Below are positions 27,006 through 36,647 of a stretch of DNA of 64,000 bases, one piece after another (position 1 is the first letter of the stretch; each line of letters opens with the position of its first letter). A model generated the notes under the pieces. That model was not told where the DNA came from. It did not search any database and saw only the letters and a program-made list of their open reading frames with translations. The position numbers were made by a program, and so were the translations under genes. The DNA comes from Nocardioides sp. Root190 (GTDB lineage Bacteria > Actinomycetota > Actinomycetes > Propionibacteriales > Nocardioidaceae): assembly GCF_001428565.1 (NCBI RefSeq), contig NZ_LMIA01000008.1, forward strand, positions 55,761 through 119,760. Direction: 5' to 3'.

Positions 27006-28022
27006 ATGGGTGCAAAGCACGTCGCCAGGAACTGGGCTCGTCGCGCGTACGAAGGCCTGCCGGACCAGGTGCGCGAGGACCTGAGCACGAAGCGCTCGGA
27101 GTTCCGGGGCATCATGCAGATCAAGGAGAACCAGCGCATGCTGGCGCTCCGGCTCGCCGCTGTCGAGAAGCAGCTGGGCATCGCGGTCGACGACCACGTC
27201 CCCGTGCTGGATCCGCGCTTCCCCGACTCCGTCCAGTCCCGCCTGTGCACGCAGGCGGAGATGGAGCAGCCCTGGTTCGGCGCCTGGTGTGAGGCACTCG
27301 GCGTGCCCCCGACGGCGCACCGCAAGACCTGGGAGTTCGCCTACATCGCCCAGATGCTGGCCGAGACGGGCAAGCTCGAGCCGGGTCGACGCGGCCTGGG
27401 CTTCGGCGTCGGGCGCGAGCGCCTCGTGGCCGGCTTCGCCGCACGGGGTGCCGAGATCACTGCCACCGACCTCGACGGGGAGTCCCGCGAGGCGACCGGC
27501 TGGGTCCGCTCGGACCAGCACGCCTCCAACGTCGAGGGCCTGCTCTACCCCGACCTGTGCGACCCCGACGAGTTCCGTCGCCTCGTCGAGTGGCGGCCCA
27601 CCGACATGCGTGCCATCCCGAGCGACCTGAAGGGCTACGACTTCTGCTGGTCCGCGTGCGCCTTCGAGCACCTCGGCTCCCTGGAGGCGGGCCTGGAGTT
27701 CGTGGAGCGCTCCGTCGACACCCTTCGTCCCGGCGGCATCGCCGTCCACACCACGGAGTTCAACGTCCACTCCGACGACGACACCCTCGAGACCGGTCCC
27801 ACCGTCGTCTACCGACGCCGCGACCTGCTCGCGTTCAAGGAGCGGATGGAGGCCAAGGGGCACGAGGTGGCAGCCTTCGACTTCCACACCGGGATCGGCA
27901 TCCTCGACGCGTACGTCGACGTACCCCCCTATTCGGAGGAGGAGCCGGTGCTGCGCTTCGCCGTCGGCCCCTACACCCTGACCTCGGTCGGGATCGTGGT
28001 CCGCGCAGGCGGAGCTGCCTGA
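27006..28022 (+). CDS. Class I SAM-dependent methyltransferase
   Basis: 338 residues. The first ~110 residues are helical (LSTKRSEFRGIMQIKENQRM). The SAM fold follows: motif I is the variant GLGFGVGRERLVAGFAARGA, the acidic end of strand 2 is ITATDLDGES, and motif post-I/IV is CWSACAFEHLGSLEAGLEFV with DTLRPGGIAVHTTEFNV. It may methylate a sugar hydroxyl of the glycan; the target is not visible. ATG 27006 has GGGGGAC 7 bases upstream; a GTG at 26985 is less likely. It is the last gene of the flippase operon and converges on another methyltransferase. Confidence 0.78.
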   Translation: MGAKHVARNWARRAYEGLPDQVREDLSTKRSEFRGIMQIKENQRMLALRLAAVEKQLGIAVDDHVPVLDPRFPDSVQSRLCTQAEMEQPWFGAWCEALGVPPTAHRKTWEFAYIAQMLAETGKLEPGRRGLGFGVGRERLVAGFAARGAEITATDLDGESREATGWVRSDQHASNVEGLLYPDLCDPDEFRRLVEWRPTDMRAIPSDLKGYDFCWSACAFEHLGSLEAGLEFVERSVDTLRPGGIAVHTTEFNVHSDDDTLETGPTVVYRRRDLLAFKERMEAKGHEVAAFDFHTGIGILDAYVDVPPYSEEEPVLRFAVGPYTLTSVGIVVRAGGAA

Positions 28023-28089
28023 GCGTCGCGGCCAGCCGGGTCGGCCGAGCGGGCCGGCCGGCTGAGGCCGGGGCGGCCAGCTCGATCCG

Positions 28090-28902
28090 TCAGGCCGGGA
28101 GGCGCCGCGTCGCTGCGACGCCGAAGTCCGAACGCAGCGAGGTGTTCTCCAGCATCCGCTGGAACAGCGGGCTCTGCGTGGACCAGTAGGTGAACACGTC
28201 GACGTCCTCGAAGAGCGCGCCGAGGCACTCGGCGATCGCGACCTCGTCACAGCCCTGGCGCACGACGTGGTACTCGATCAGGTCCGAGGGGTTGGTGTCG
28301 TCGTACACGCCACGCAGGCGCCGCCAGCGGCTGCCCAGGCCACGGGCCAGGTTGCCCTGGCCGACCCGCCACGCGAAGTAGGTGCCGCGGCTCGCGACGT
28401 GCGAGAGGCGCGAGCGGCGTGGGTAGTACAGCGGGTCCTGCACCGTGAAGAGGGCGCCGCCCTCGACCAGGCGTCCGGCGATGGCCTCGAGCGCGGGGAG
28501 GTACTCCGGGATGTGGTGGACCACGCTGATCAGGACGGCGAGGTCCCACGACTCCTCGCGGGAGAGGACCGAGTCACCGGTCTCGTCGAAGACGACCTCG
28601 ACCCGGTCGTCGTCGGCGTAGGTCTCGCTGAGGTGGTCCGCGCTCGCGCGGCTGGCCTCGGTGACGGTCACCTGCGCGCCGGCGTCCACGAGGACCTGGG
28701 TGAAGGTGCCGTGGCCGGCGCCGATCTCCAGGACCCGGCAACCACCGGTGCGGGCGATCGCGTCCGCAACCAACTGGCGGAGGCGGTCCTCGACCTGTCC
28801 GCGAAGGCGGGCATGCCGCAGGTGCGGCGACCCCTTTTCGTAGTCGTGATTGTCGAGATGCCCTTCGTTCTGGGCGTTGATCACGTTCTCCGTGCTGTCC
28901 AC
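28090..28902 (-). CDS. Class I SAM-dependent methyltransferase
   Basis: 270 residues. Motif I is CRVLEIGAGHGTFTQVLVDA, motif II VTVTEASRASADHL, and WDLAVLISVVHHIPEYLPAL with GRLVEGGALFTVQDPLYYP is the strand 4-5 region typical of small-molecule O- or C-methyltransferases. The C-terminal part (TYWSTQSPLFQRMLENTSL) is not assigned. It starts with GTG only 19 bp from the start of the divergent glycosyltransferase gene, so the two promoters must overlap each other's coding ends. The substrate is unknown but a glycan sugar is likely from context. Confidence 0.8.
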   Translation of the reverse strand: MDSTENVINAQNEGHLDNHDYEKGSPHLRHARLRGQVEDRLRQLVADAIARTGGCRVLEIGAGHGTFTQVLVDAGAQVTVTEASRASADHLSETYADDDRVEVVFDETGDSVLSREESWDLAVLISVVHHIPEYLPALEAIAGRLVEGGALFTVQDPLYYPRRSRLSHVASRGTYFAWRVGQGNLARGLGSRWRRLRGVYDDTNPSDLIEYHVVRQGCDEVAIAECLGALFEDVDVFTYWSTQSPLFQRMLENTSLRSDFGVAATRRLPA

Positions 28903-28921
28903 GGCTGCAGTCTGGCACGCT

Positions 28922-30007
28922 GTGCGCGTGCGCGTGCTCGTTGAGGCCCTTGGGGCGAAATTCGGTGGAATTCGGACCTATGTCGAGCATCTCCTCGACG
29001 CCTGGCCGCTGGTGCGGCCCGAGGACGAGCTCCTCGTCCTCGCCGATCGCAGCCACGACCTGTACACCGGAGACCTGCGCACCGTGCAGCTGGACATCGG
29101 CCGACCGGGCATCCTGGCCCGCCCCCTCGCGCAGACCCGCGCCACCCGTTCGCTCGTGCGCTCCTTCGAGGCCGACGTCGTCCTGGCCACCCATCCGGTC
29201 ACCAGCCTGCTCGCCACCGGGGTCCCGCTCGGTGTGGTGGTGCACGACCTGCGCCACGAGATCCTGCCCCACCAGTTCTCGAGGTCACGGCGGCTGATCC
29301 GCAAGGCGTCGTACGGCCGGACCTACCAGCTGGCCGACGGCTTCGTGAGTGTCTCCGAGCGGACCCGCAACGACCTGGTCACCCGGCATCCCCGGCTGGC
29401 CGGTCGCCCGTCCGTCGTGGCCCACCACGGTGCCGACCACGCCCTCGCCTGGCCGGGCCGGCCGCGCACCGGGCCCGCGGTCACCTTCGCCCACCACTCG
29501 AACAAGAACTCCGACCTCGTCATCGACGGCTGGGCGGCCGCTCGCCGGCTCGGTGGGGAGCTGCCCGAGCTCGTCGTGCTCGGCGGCGGTGGGCAGCGGG
29601 AGGTCCTGGAGGCGCGTGCCCGGGAGCTCGGCGTCGCCGACCTGATCAGGGTGGAGGGGTGGCTCCCCGACGAGCAGTTCCAGGAGCTGGTCGGCTCAGC
29701 GGGCCTGGTGGTGATGTCCTCGGACTTCGAGGGCTTCGGCCTGCCGGTCGTCGAGGCGATGGTCCGGGGGATCCCGGTCGTCATCGGCCCGGAGCCGGCG
29801 ATGCTCGAGGTGGCCGGGGGACACGCCAGCGTCATGGACGCGTGGCAGCCCGAGGCGCTCGCGGTCGCCGTACGACGTGCGCTGGATGCCGGCCCCGACG
29901 CGCTCGACGCCGCGCAGCGTCATGCCGAGGAGTTCACCTGGCAGCGCTGCGCTGCGCAGACCGGCGCCTTCCTCGAGACGCTGGTCAGGAGTCGGCCCGG
30001 TTCCTGA
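28922..30007 (+). CDS. Glycosyltransferase family 4
   Basis: A 361-residue GT-B enzyme. The start [20 protein letters not shown] carries the acceptor-side Gly-rich loop; the C-terminal half has [40 protein letters not shown] and the donor-binding [20 protein letters not shown], i.e. the E-x7-E motif of GT4. Three consecutive in-frame GTGs (28922, 28928, 28934) could each start it; the first is taken. It overlaps the convergent gmd gene by 23 bp at the 3' end. Donor sugar unknown. Confidence 0.85.
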   Translation: MRVRVLVEALGAKFGGIRTYVEHLLDAWPLVRPEDELLVLADRSHDLYTGDLRTVQLDIGRPGILARPLAQTRATRSLVRSFEADVVLATHPVTSLLATGVPLGVVVHDLRHEILPHQFSRSRRLIRKASYGRTYQLADGFVSVSERTRNDLVTRHPRLAGRPSVVAHHGADHALAWPGRPRTGPAVTFAHHSNKNSDLVIDGWAAARRLGGELPELVVLGGGGQREVLEARARELGVADLIRVEGWLPDEQFQELVGSAGLVVMSSDFEGFGLPVVEAMVRGIPVVIGPEPAMLEVAGGHASVMDAWQPEALAVAVRRALDAGPDALDAAQRHAEEFTWQRCAAQTGAFLETLVRSRPGS

Positions 30008-30971
30008 CCAGGCGGCTGAGCTGCTCGATGTCGGCGTCGACCATCAACGCCGCCAGGTCGGTCGCGTTGGTGCGCGCCTCCCAGCCCAGCACCTCACGCG
30101 CCTTGGACGCGTCGCCGACGAGCGCATCGACCTCGGTGGGCCGCTCGTAGGACTTGTCGTAGCGGACGTGGTCCTCCCAGTCGAGGCCGGCGTGCGCGAA
30201 CGCTGCCCGGCAGAACTCGCGGACCGTCGTACCGATGCCGGTGGCCAGGACGAAGTCCTGCGGCTCGTCCTGCTGCAGCATCCGCCACATGCCCTCGACG
30301 TACTCGGGGGCGTAGCCCCAGTCCCGCACGGCGTCGAGGTTGCCGAGGTCCAGGTGGTCGGCGATGCCGAGCTTGATGGAGGCGACCCCGAGGGTGATCT
30401 TGCGCGTCACGAAGCTCTCGCCGCGACGGGGGGACTCGTGGTTGAACAGGATGCCCGAGACCGCGAACAGGTCGTAGGCCTCGCGGTAGTTGATCGTCAC
30501 CCAGTGCGAGTAGAGCTTGGCGGCGCCGTAGGGCGAGCGCGGGTAGAAGGCCGTCGTCTCGCTCTGGGGTGGGGGTGTCGCGCCGAACATCTCCGAGGTG
30601 GACGCCTGGTAGAAGCGGCACTCGATGCGGGCCGCGCGGATCGCCTCCAGCAGGCGCAGGGTCCCGACGGCGTCCGTCGAGGCGGTGTACTCCGGGAGCT
30701 CGAAGGACACCTTCACGTGGCTCTGCGCGCCGAGGTTGTAGACCTCGTGAGGAGCGATGTCGCGGATCTGGTTGCTGAGGCTCACGCCGTCGGTCAGGTC
30801 GCCGTAGTGCAGGTGCAGGTCGGCGGTCCCGTGCAGGTGGTCGATCCGGCTCCGGTTGAGCGTCGACGCGCGACGGACCAGGCCGTGGACCTCGTAGCCC
30901 TTGTCCAGGAGAAGCTCGGCGAGGTAGGAGCCGTCCTGTCCCGTGATGCCCGTGATCAGTGCGCGTTTCAT
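29985..30971 (-). CDS. gmd: GDP-mannose 4,6-dehydratase
   Basis: 328 residues. Gmd converts GDP-mannose to GDP-4-keto-6-deoxymannose, precursor of 6-deoxyhexoses such as fucose, rhamnose and related sugars. All signatures are present: [43 protein letters not shown], the catalytic [12 protein letters not shown] and [18 protein letters not shown]. Upstream in-frame extension is rejected: TAGGCT at 30985-30980 ends 8 bases before the ATG at 30971, giving a leaderless transcript. No Fcl or Rmd reductase is obvious in the window, unless the Gmd paralogue at 33.6 kb fills that role. Confidence 0.95.
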   Translation of the reverse strand: MKRALITGITGQDGSYLAELLLDKGYEVHGLVRRASTLNRSRIDHLHGTADLHLHYGDLTDGVSLSNQIRDIAPHEVYNLGAQSHVKVSFELPEYTASTDAVGTLRLLEAIRAARIECRFYQASTSEMFGATPPPQSETTAFYPRSPYGAAKLYSHWVTINYREAYDLFAVSGILFNHESPRRGESFVTRKITLGVASIKLGIADHLDLGNLDAVRDWGYAPEYVEGMWRMLQQDEPQDFVLATGIGTTVREFCRAAFAHAGLDWEDHVRYDKSYERPTEVDALVGDASKAREVLGWEARTNATDLAALMVDADIEQLSRLVRNRADS

Positions 30972-30979
30972 GGGTCGTG

Positions 30980-30985
30980 AGCCTA
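30980..30985 (-). promoter_or_regulatory. -10 box (TAGGCT) for leaderless gmd mRNA
   Basis: TANNNT hexamer on the minus strand, 8 bases before the gmd ATG; no Shine-Dalgarno sequence lies between. Confidence 0.4.
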
Positions 30986-31036
30986 GAGGTAGCAGGGCGT
31001 CGCGATGCGAGAAGGCGACCGCGCCGGACGGGGTGG

Positions 31037-32782
31037 TTACGCGTGGACCCAGTTGTAGGTCGGCATCAGGACCGCCTCGGGCCAGCCGAGGACGGCCTCC
31101 TCGTGCTTGCCGACGAGGTGCTGGAGCATGTCCTTGGGGGTCTCGAAGTCGTCGGGGAACAGGGCGGGACCCAGCCGTACGACGGCTCCGTCCTCCCCGT
31201 GGCTCCAGGTGGCCAGCACGACCGGTGTGTTGCCCGGGCGTGCGGCGTGCACCGTCCCCGACGTGCACCGCACCTCCCGTCCGGCGAAGGTGACGACACT
31301 GGACCCCGGGACGTCGAGGGCCATCATCACCACCTCGCCGCGGCCCAGCCGCTCGACGATGCCGGCCGTGCCCACCCGGACGTCGACCAGGCGGGCGCCC
31401 CGCTTCATCACGCGGATGTCCTGACGCTGGCCGGGGCCGGCGTTCCAGCCCAGCGCACCCGCGCGGACGATCAGGGTGTGCCTGATCCCGGCCCGCCTGA
31501 TCGCGCCGAACATCCCGGCGTAGTAGCCGTGGTGCACGAAGCTCACCACGACGCCGCGGCCGAGGTCCTGGGCCGCGCGGAGGTGCTCGATGCCCTCGAC
31601 CCGCTGGTCGGTCGCGCGGCGCGGGTGCCAGCGGAGCTCGGCCTCCTTCAGCATGAACTCGGTGTAGCGGTCCCGGGCCTGCTCGATCTCCTCCGGGGTG
31701 GCGACCTTGTCCAGGAGGTGGCTCATCTGTTCGCTCGCCATCGCGTCGTACGTCCCGGCCGCCAGGGCCTGGTCGATCCGCTTGGTCAGGGCGCGGTGCG
31801 CGATCGGCCAGGGGAGACGGGGGTGCACGAGCCACTTGATGTTGTGGACGAGTGACTTCACGAAGGGCTTGGGGATCACGGCAGAGACGTCGAGGACGGT
31901 CGAGCGCGGCTCGGTCCGCGGCCAGGCCAGGGTGGGTGCGAAGGTCGCCTCGGGCCACGCCAGGATCGCCTCCTCGTGCCGGCTCACCAGGAGCTGCAGG
32001 AGCGCCTTCGGGTCCTCGTGGTCGGCCGGGAGGACGGGGGCCGAGATGCGGATGACGGAGTCCTTGCCGTCCTGGTGGGTGTCCACGACGAGGATGGGCG
32101 TGTTCGCCTCCCGGGCGGTCCACACGGCACCCGAGGAGCACGTCACGGTGTGACCGGCGAAGTCGACCGTGCTGCTGCCGGGGGCATCGGAGGCCATTGC
32201 CACGACCTCGCCGCGGGCGAGGCGTTCGGTGAGGCTGCCACCCTCCGTGCTCCCGGCGTAGATGAGGGAGCCGCCGCGACGGGCCACGAGCATGTGCTGC
32301 CGGATCGTCGGGGAGACGTTCCAGCCCAGCGCGCCGGGCCGCACCAGGACACCGATCTTCACGCCGGTCGCCCGACGGACCGCGGCGAACATGCCGCTGT
32401 AGCGGCCGTGGTGGGCGAAGTGGAGGAGCGCGCCGCGGCCCTCGGCGAGCGCCGCGAGCAGGTGCTCGCCTCCCTCGACCCGGAGGTCGGTCGACCGACG
32501 CGGGTGCCAGCGCAGCTCCTCCTCGAGCAGGGAGAACTCGATGTAGCGGCGGGCGGCTGCCTCGATCTCGTCAGCGCTCGCCACGTCGGCGAGCAGGTCG
32601 GCCATCTGTTCCTTGGCGACTGCCTGACGGTAGGGCGACTCCAGGGCGGAGCGGGTACGGCGTGCCAGCACCCGGCGGGCGATCGGCCAGGGGAGTCGGG
32701 GGCGTACCAGCCACACGATGTTGCGGACCAACGCCCGGGCGTTGGTCAGAATCTTGATCACGGCCGCCATCTTCACAGGCAT
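31037..32782 (-). CDS. Tandem-duplicated LPLAT-like acyltransferase protein
   Basis: 581 residues made of two homologous ~285-residue halves. Each has [12 protein letters not shown] / [27 protein letters not shown] / [32 protein letters not shown] / [27 protein letters not shown] / [21 protein letters not shown] / [11 protein letters not shown], and a final [11 protein letters not shown] / [11 protein letters not shown]. The order resembles HtrB/LpxL-type lysophospholipid acyltransferases, with the His-His-Gly segment in place of a strict HX4(D/E) motif, so catalysis by either half is uncertain. A TTG at 32800 and ATG at 32770 are alternative starts. It may acylate a lipid-linked or secreted glycan; that is inference. 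Confidence 0.7.
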   Translation of the reverse strand: MPVKMAAVIKILTNARALVRNIVWLVRPRLPWPIARRVLARRTRSALESPYRQAVAKEQMADLLADVASADEIEAAARRYIEFSLLEEELRWHPRRSTDLRVEGGEHLLAALAEGRGALLHFAHHGRYSGMFAAVRRATGVKIGVLVRPGALGWNVSPTIRQHMLVARRGGSLIYAGSTEGGSLTERLARGEVVAMASDAPGSSTVDFAGHTVTCSSGAVWTAREANTPILVVDTHQDGKDSVIRISAPVLPADHEDPKALLQLLVSRHEEAILAWPEATFAPTLAWPRTEPRSTVLDVSAVIPKPFVKSLVHNIKWLVHPRLPWPIAHRALTKRIDQALAAGTYDAMASEQMSHLLDKVATPEEIEQARDRYTEFMLKEAELRWHPRRATDQRVEGIEHLRAAQDLGRGVVVSFVHHGYYAGMFGAIRRAGIRHTLIVRAGALGWNAGPGQRQDIRVMKRGARLVDVRVGTAGIVERLGRGEVVMMALDVPGSSVVTFAGREVRCTSGTVHAARPGNTPVVLATWSHGEDGAVVRLGPALFPDDFETPKDMLQHLVGKHEEAVLGWPEAVLMPTYNWVHA

Positions 32783-32901
32783 TGCGCCGTCACGGGGCAA
32801 ATCAGCGCGAGCAGGTCGCTCCGGGTGCTGGGCAGCGTCACTCCTGGAGGGCGAGGATCGTTAGGATCCTGAATCGCTTGATCCGAATCTCTGGGGTGAC
32901 G

Positions 32902-33588
32902 ATGCGAAAACTGGTGTGCCACCTCCTGCCGTGGCTCCCCTCCGGGCTCCGGATGGTCCTGGCCCGCCGGGTGCTCGGCTGGGACATCCATCCGACGGCG
33001 CGGCTGGGGCGGAGCCTGATCGTGGTGAAGCACGTCCGGATGGGGCCGCGCTCCTCGATCGGGCCGCGCAACATCATCCGCGGTCTGGAGGAGCTGGTCC
33101 TCGGCGAGGCCGCCTCGATCGGCGGGCGCAACACCATCGGCGGCTTCCCGGCCGGCTTCCCGATCTACCCCGACCACCCCGATCGCCGCTCCGCGCTGAT
33201 CCTGCACGACTACGCCGGGATCACCGTCGGGCACGAGATCGACTGCTCCGACACCTTCGAGCTCGAGCACCACGCGGTGCTCGGCGGCTTCGGGTGCGTG
33301 GTGCTGACCCACAGCATCGACATCAAGGCCAACAACTGGCGGGTGGCGCCGGTGCGCTTCGAGCACCACGCACTCGTCCTCAACGGCTCGACGATCATGG
33401 TCGGCGTCACCCTGGCCCCGGCGGTCGTCGTGTCCGCGAACTCGGTCGTCCCGCGCGACCTCGACCAGCCCTACATGCTCTACCGCGGCAACCCGGCCGA
33501 GCCGTGGCGCCAGCTCGACGAGTCCTACCTGATGATGTCGCGCCCCGGCGACTGGGGCATCGGCGCGCCCCCCGCGGTCACCGACTGA
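32902..33588 (+). CDS. Hexapeptide-repeat acetyltransferase
   Basis: 228 residues. A short basic amphipathic N-terminus (MRKLVCHLLPWLPSGLRMVL) is followed by left-handed beta-helix turns: IHPTARLGRSLIVVKHVRMG, SIGPRNIIRG, SIGGRNTIGG, then a catalytic-loop region with HDYAGITVGHEIDCSDTF and VLTHSIDIKANNW, and the closing turns TIMVGVTLAPAVVVSANSVV and LYRGNPAEPWR. This resembles membrane-associated WcaF/WbbJ-type O-acetyltransferases. The start is uncertain: ATG 32902 is used; TTG 32878, 10 bases after a TAGGAT box at 32862-32867, would add 8 residues. It converges on the Gmd-like gene. Confidence 0.78.
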   Translation: MRKLVCHLLPWLPSGLRMVLARRVLGWDIHPTARLGRSLIVVKHVRMGPRSSIGPRNIIRGLEELVLGEAASIGGRNTIGGFPAGFPIYPDHPDRRSALILHDYAGITVGHEIDCSDTFELEHHAVLGGFGCVVLTHSIDIKANNWRVAPVRFEHHALVLNGSTIMVGVTLAPAVVVSANSVVPRDLDQPYMLYRGNPAEPWRQLDESYLMMSRPGDWGIGAPPAVTD

Positions 33589-33599
33589 TCCACGCCGGT

Positions 33600-34568
33600 T
33601 CAGAGGTGGTCGACGGACTCCTCGACGCCACTGGTCAACCGGCGCAGGTCGACCTCGACCATCCGGGCGATCAGGTCGGCGAAGGACGTCGTGGCCCGCC
33701 ACCCGATCAACGTCGCGGCCGGCTCCGGGTCGGCGAGCAGCAACGGCGAGTCCGACGGGCGAAGGAGGGCGGGATCCCGCTCGATCCGTGACCACGGGTC
33801 CGCGACGCCGGCCGCGTCGAAGGCGGTCTCGACCAGCTCGGCCAGGCTGTGGCTGCGTCCCGTTCCGAGGGGTACGTCGACAGGTCGGTCGTGCCGGAGC
33901 AGCCGGATGAACGCGTCGACGTACTCCCCGGCGAAGCCCCAGTCCCGGTGGACGTCGAGATTGCCGAGGGTGAGCGTCTCGCGGCGTCCGAGGGCGATCT
34001 CCGCGGCGCCACGGGTGATCTTGCGGGTCACGAACCGCAGGGGGCGGATCGGGCTCTCGTGGCCGTGCAGCCGGGCACACACGGCGTGCATGCCGTCCTC
34101 CCGGGCAGCGTGGACGGCGGCCTCGGCCCGGGCCTTGGACTGCGCGTAGGGGCTGTCCCCGGCGGCGCCGCCGACCTCGGCCGAGGAGGCCTGGAAGAAG
34201 CGGACGGGCGTGCCCTGCCGGGTCAGCTCCGTCGCAGCGTCGAGCAGGCGGTGCACGGCTCCGGCGTTGACCGCCTCGGTCCGTTCGGGATCCTGCCAGC
34301 TCTGAGCGACCGAGCTCTGGGCGGCGAGGTTGTAGATCTCCCGGGGGCGTCGGGCGAGCACGATCTCCCGGGTGCCGTCGGCGTCGGCGAGGTCGTGCTC
34401 GACGATCTCCACCCCGGAGAGGTGGACGAGGACGCGTCGATCGCGGCTGCGACCGGGGGAGACCGTCCCCACCACGCGACACCCCTCGGCGAGCAGCTGC
34501 CGGGCGAGGTAGATGCCGTCCTGTCCGGCGGCACCGGTGACCAGGACCGTCGGTCCGTTCGGTGTCAT
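33600..34568 (-). CDS. Gmd-like extended SDR (GDP-sugar enzyme paralogue)
   Basis: 322 residues. TGAAGQDGIYLARQLL, IYNLAAQSSVAQSW, FFQASSAEVGG, the catalytic SPYAQSKARAEAAV and HESPIRPLRFVTRKITRGAA align with Gmd, but several Gmd hallmarks are altered: SEMFG has become AEVGG, the SPYGAAK loop is SPYAQSK, and the substrate-binding RRGE after HESP is missing. Tyr-x3-Lys is intact, so it is probably active on a related substrate. Candidate roles are a reductase of Rmd type making GDP-rhamnose, or another GDP-sugar dehydratase. It is downstream of the GT61 gene (33-bp gap) on the same strand. Confidence 0.7.
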   Translation of the reverse strand: MTPNGPTVLVTGAAGQDGIYLARQLLAEGCRVVGTVSPGRSRDRRVLVHLSGVEIVEHDLADADGTREIVLARRPREIYNLAAQSSVAQSWQDPERTEAVNAGAVHRLLDAATELTRQGTPVRFFQASSAEVGGAAGDSPYAQSKARAEAAVHAAREDGMHAVCARLHGHESPIRPLRFVTRKITRGAAEIALGRRETLTLGNLDVHRDWGFAGEYVDAFIRLLRHDRPVDVPLGTGRSHSLAELVETAFDAAGVADPWSRIERDPALLRPSDSPLLLADPEPAATLIGWRATTSFADLIARMVEVDLRRLTSGVEESVDHL

Positions 34569-34601
34569 GGCGCGGTCGAGGTCATCGTCGCGATCGCCGC
34601 G

Positions 34602-35798
34602 TCAGTCCGCGAGCAGCGCGTCGAGTGCGTCGCTGACCGCGGTGGCGCCGAGCTCGATGTCCTGCATCAGCTCGTTGTCGCCAGTGCGAACGGGCGTGGG
34701 GGCGACCAGGTAGCGGTACCGCGAGTCGGTGATGTTGGAGGTCATCGCCCAGTAGCAGTGCACCGTGTAACCGGGGGCGAACAGCTCGAGGAGCCGCACG
34801 CCGTCGCGGCAGAAGGCCAGGTTGGTCAGGGCTGCGCCGTGCGGCGCCACGATCACCCGGGCCGCAGCGAAGTGGTCGATCTGCTCCTGGACCGAGAGCG
34901 ATCCGGGATCGACGCGGGCGAAGCCGCGCTTCTCGAGCATTCCCCACACCGCCTCCTCCTCGACCATGCGGCGGGTGTTCGGCGTGGTGCCCCGGGTGAC
35001 GTAGATCTTCTCGGGCAGTCCGGTGGTGGTCACCGGAGGGAGGTGCTTGCGCAGCCACCGCTGGGACTCCGGCGGGGCGTCCATCACCGCGTTGGGCAGG
35101 GAGGGGACGAGCAGTCGCTTGGCCTGCAGGTGCAGACCGGGAGCCGGGGTGATGACGCGCTCGGGCTCGACGCCCAGCATCGACAGCAGCTGCTTCTGGT
35201 AGCCCGTGTGCCGGTCGAGCACCCACGCGTCGGGCGCGACCTCGCCGAAGGCCTCGCGCAGCAGTCCGATGCGGGGGAGCTCGTCGGTCACGAAGTGGTA
35301 GAAGTTGTGGCCGGTGCCGCGCGCCGAGAGAACGGCGACGGTGCCGTCGACGACCTCGGGCCGCGAGGGCCAGGGGTTCCAGAACACCGGGTGCTCGCGC
35401 CAGGACTCGATGCCGAAGTAGTGGCTGGTCTCGTGGTCGAGGATGCCGTCGGCCGTGACGACCGCGCCGTGCCGGCTGATCAGCCGACCTCCGACGAGCT
35501 CCAGGACGTAGGTCTCGGGAATGACCGCCCGGCGGCGCTCGGACAGGAACCTCAGACCGGCCGGGGCGCCCGCCGCCAGCGGCCGGTCCAGCGTGAGTGC
35601 CGGTCGCACCGGGTGGATCGTCGCGGTCGACGGATCAGCGGCCACCGTCTCGCGCGACGTCGTACGTCCGGTGCGGACACCGTCGCGCAGGCGCGCGGTC
35701 GTGGGTCGCGTGAGCGCGCCGATCGCGAGCGCGCCGGTGCGGTGGCCGCGCTTGACCAACGGCCACAACGGCTGGAGCTGGCTGGGGAGTCGACTCAT
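34602..35798 (-). CDS. Glycosyltransferase family 61 protein
   Basis: 398 residues. GT61 (DUF563) signatures are clear: GTGHNFYHFVTDELPRIGLL with the conserved NFYH, KIYVTRGTTPNTRRMVEEEA in which the R-x5-RR pattern is typical, and VIVAPHGAALTNLAFCRDGV, the PHGAxLTN donor-site motif. The ~90 N-terminal residues are basic and variable. In bacteria such enzymes often add sugars to capsule chains. The ATG follows a GAGGAG ribosome-binding site, 25 bp behind the FkbM gene. Linkage cannot be inferred. Confidence 0.85.
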   Translation of the reverse strand: MSRLPSQLQPLWPLVKRGHRTGALAIGALTRPTTARLRDGVRTGRTTSRETVAADPSTATIHPVRPALTLDRPLAAGAPAGLRFLSERRRAVIPETYVLELVGGRLISRHGAVVTADGILDHETSHYFGIESWREHPVFWNPWPSRPEVVDGTVAVLSARGTGHNFYHFVTDELPRIGLLREAFGEVAPDAWVLDRHTGYQKQLLSMLGVEPERVITPAPGLHLQAKRLLVPSLPNAVMDAPPESQRWLRKHLPPVTTTGLPEKIYVTRGTTPNTRRMVEEEAVWGMLEKRGFARVDPGSLSVQEQIDHFAAARVIVAPHGAALTNLAFCRDGVRLLELFAPGYTVHCYWAMTSNITDSRYRYLVAPTPVRTGDNELMQDIELGATAVSDALDALLAD

Positions 35799-35823
35799 CG
35801 CGGACTCCTCTGCCGTGGTCCGG

Positions 35824-36633
35824 TCATGCCCGTCGCAGCCAGACCATCCCGAGGCCCGGCTCGGAGCCGTCCTCCTGGTGGTAGACCTCGAAGCCCAGCG
35901 GCGAGAGGAAGGCCATCAGCTCGTCGAGGTCGTGACCGGCGACGGGGTGGTACTCCAGTGCGACGGTCCGCACGTCCGACCAGGAGTCCGGCGAGCTCGC
36001 CAGGACGACGTCGTACTCCGCGCCCTCGACGTCCATCTTCACGATCTGCACCTCACGACCGGTCGCCCGGACCCGGGCCACCGCCTCGTCGAAGGCGACC
36101 GCGGGCACGACGACCTCGCGGCCACCGGGCGCCGTGATGCCGTTGAGCACGCTGGCGTTGCCGTTGTCGATGAGGGAGAACTCCCCGGCCTCGCCCGCGA
36201 GTGCGGCAGCGTGGACGGTGACGCGGTCGCTGAGACCGTTGTCGTCGACGTTGCGCTGGGCGTACGACGCACTGGTCGGCGATGCCTCGTAGACGTGCAC
36301 GGCGGCGCGGGGGAGGGCCCCGGCTGCAGCGAGTGCGAAACAGCCCACCTGGCCACCGATGTCGAGCACGGCGGCGTCGCCGTCGATCCCGGTCGTGAGC
36401 TCAGCCATGCCGTAGGCGTCGTCGGCGAAGATCTCGTAGATCGGGTAGCGGGCACCATCGGCGTTGGGGATGGTGACCTGGACCCCGTTGCGCAGGCGCA
36501 GGGTCATCTCGTCGCGGGCGAAGCGGGTCCGCTGCGTCCCGAGGTCCCAGAAGACCGTCGGGAAGTTGCGGAACAGGCCCGGCGTCTGCCGGATTCGCTT
36601 GGAGAGGTGGGAGGTGCTGCGGAGGGCAGGCAC
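35824..36633 (-). CDS. FkbM-family methyltransferase
   Basis: 269 residues. SAM motif I is AAVLDIGGQVGCFALAAAGA, the acidic strand-2 end is VHVYEASPTSASYAQRNVDD, and VQIVKMDVEGAEYDVVLASS is the diagnostic FkbM motif (KxDxEGxE). The C-terminal LEYHPVAGHDLDELMAFLSP also fits. FkbM enzymes O-methylate hydroxyls of polyketides and sugars; here a glycan sugar is the probable target. The GTG start has GAAGGGA 5 bases upstream. It lies 14 bp from the TylF-type gene, so two methyltransferase genes are paired. Confidence 0.87.
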   Translation of the reverse strand: MPALRSTSHLSKRIRQTPGLFRNFPTVFWDLGTQRTRFARDEMTLRLRNGVQVTIPNADGARYPIYEIFADDAYGMAELTTGIDGDAAVLDIGGQVGCFALAAAGALPRAAVHVYEASPTSASYAQRNVDDNGLSDRVTVHAAALAGEAGEFSLIDNGNASVLNGITAPGGREVVVPAVAFDEAVARVRATGREVQIVKMDVEGAEYDVVLASSPDSWSDVRTVALEYHPVAGHDLDELMAFLSPLGFEVYHQEDGSEPGLGMVWLRRA

Positions 36634-36647
36634 GTCGATCCCTTCGG

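Noticed and set aside
28023..28089. Possible terminator in GGCCGGCCGGC-rich 67-bp gap
   Set aside because: The GC run can fold in several ways but no clean stem-loop with T-run was found, so it is not listed.
26739..28250. Minus-strand open frame across the sulfotransferase and methyltransferase genes
   Set aside because: Antisense to two recognisable enzymes and without motifs.
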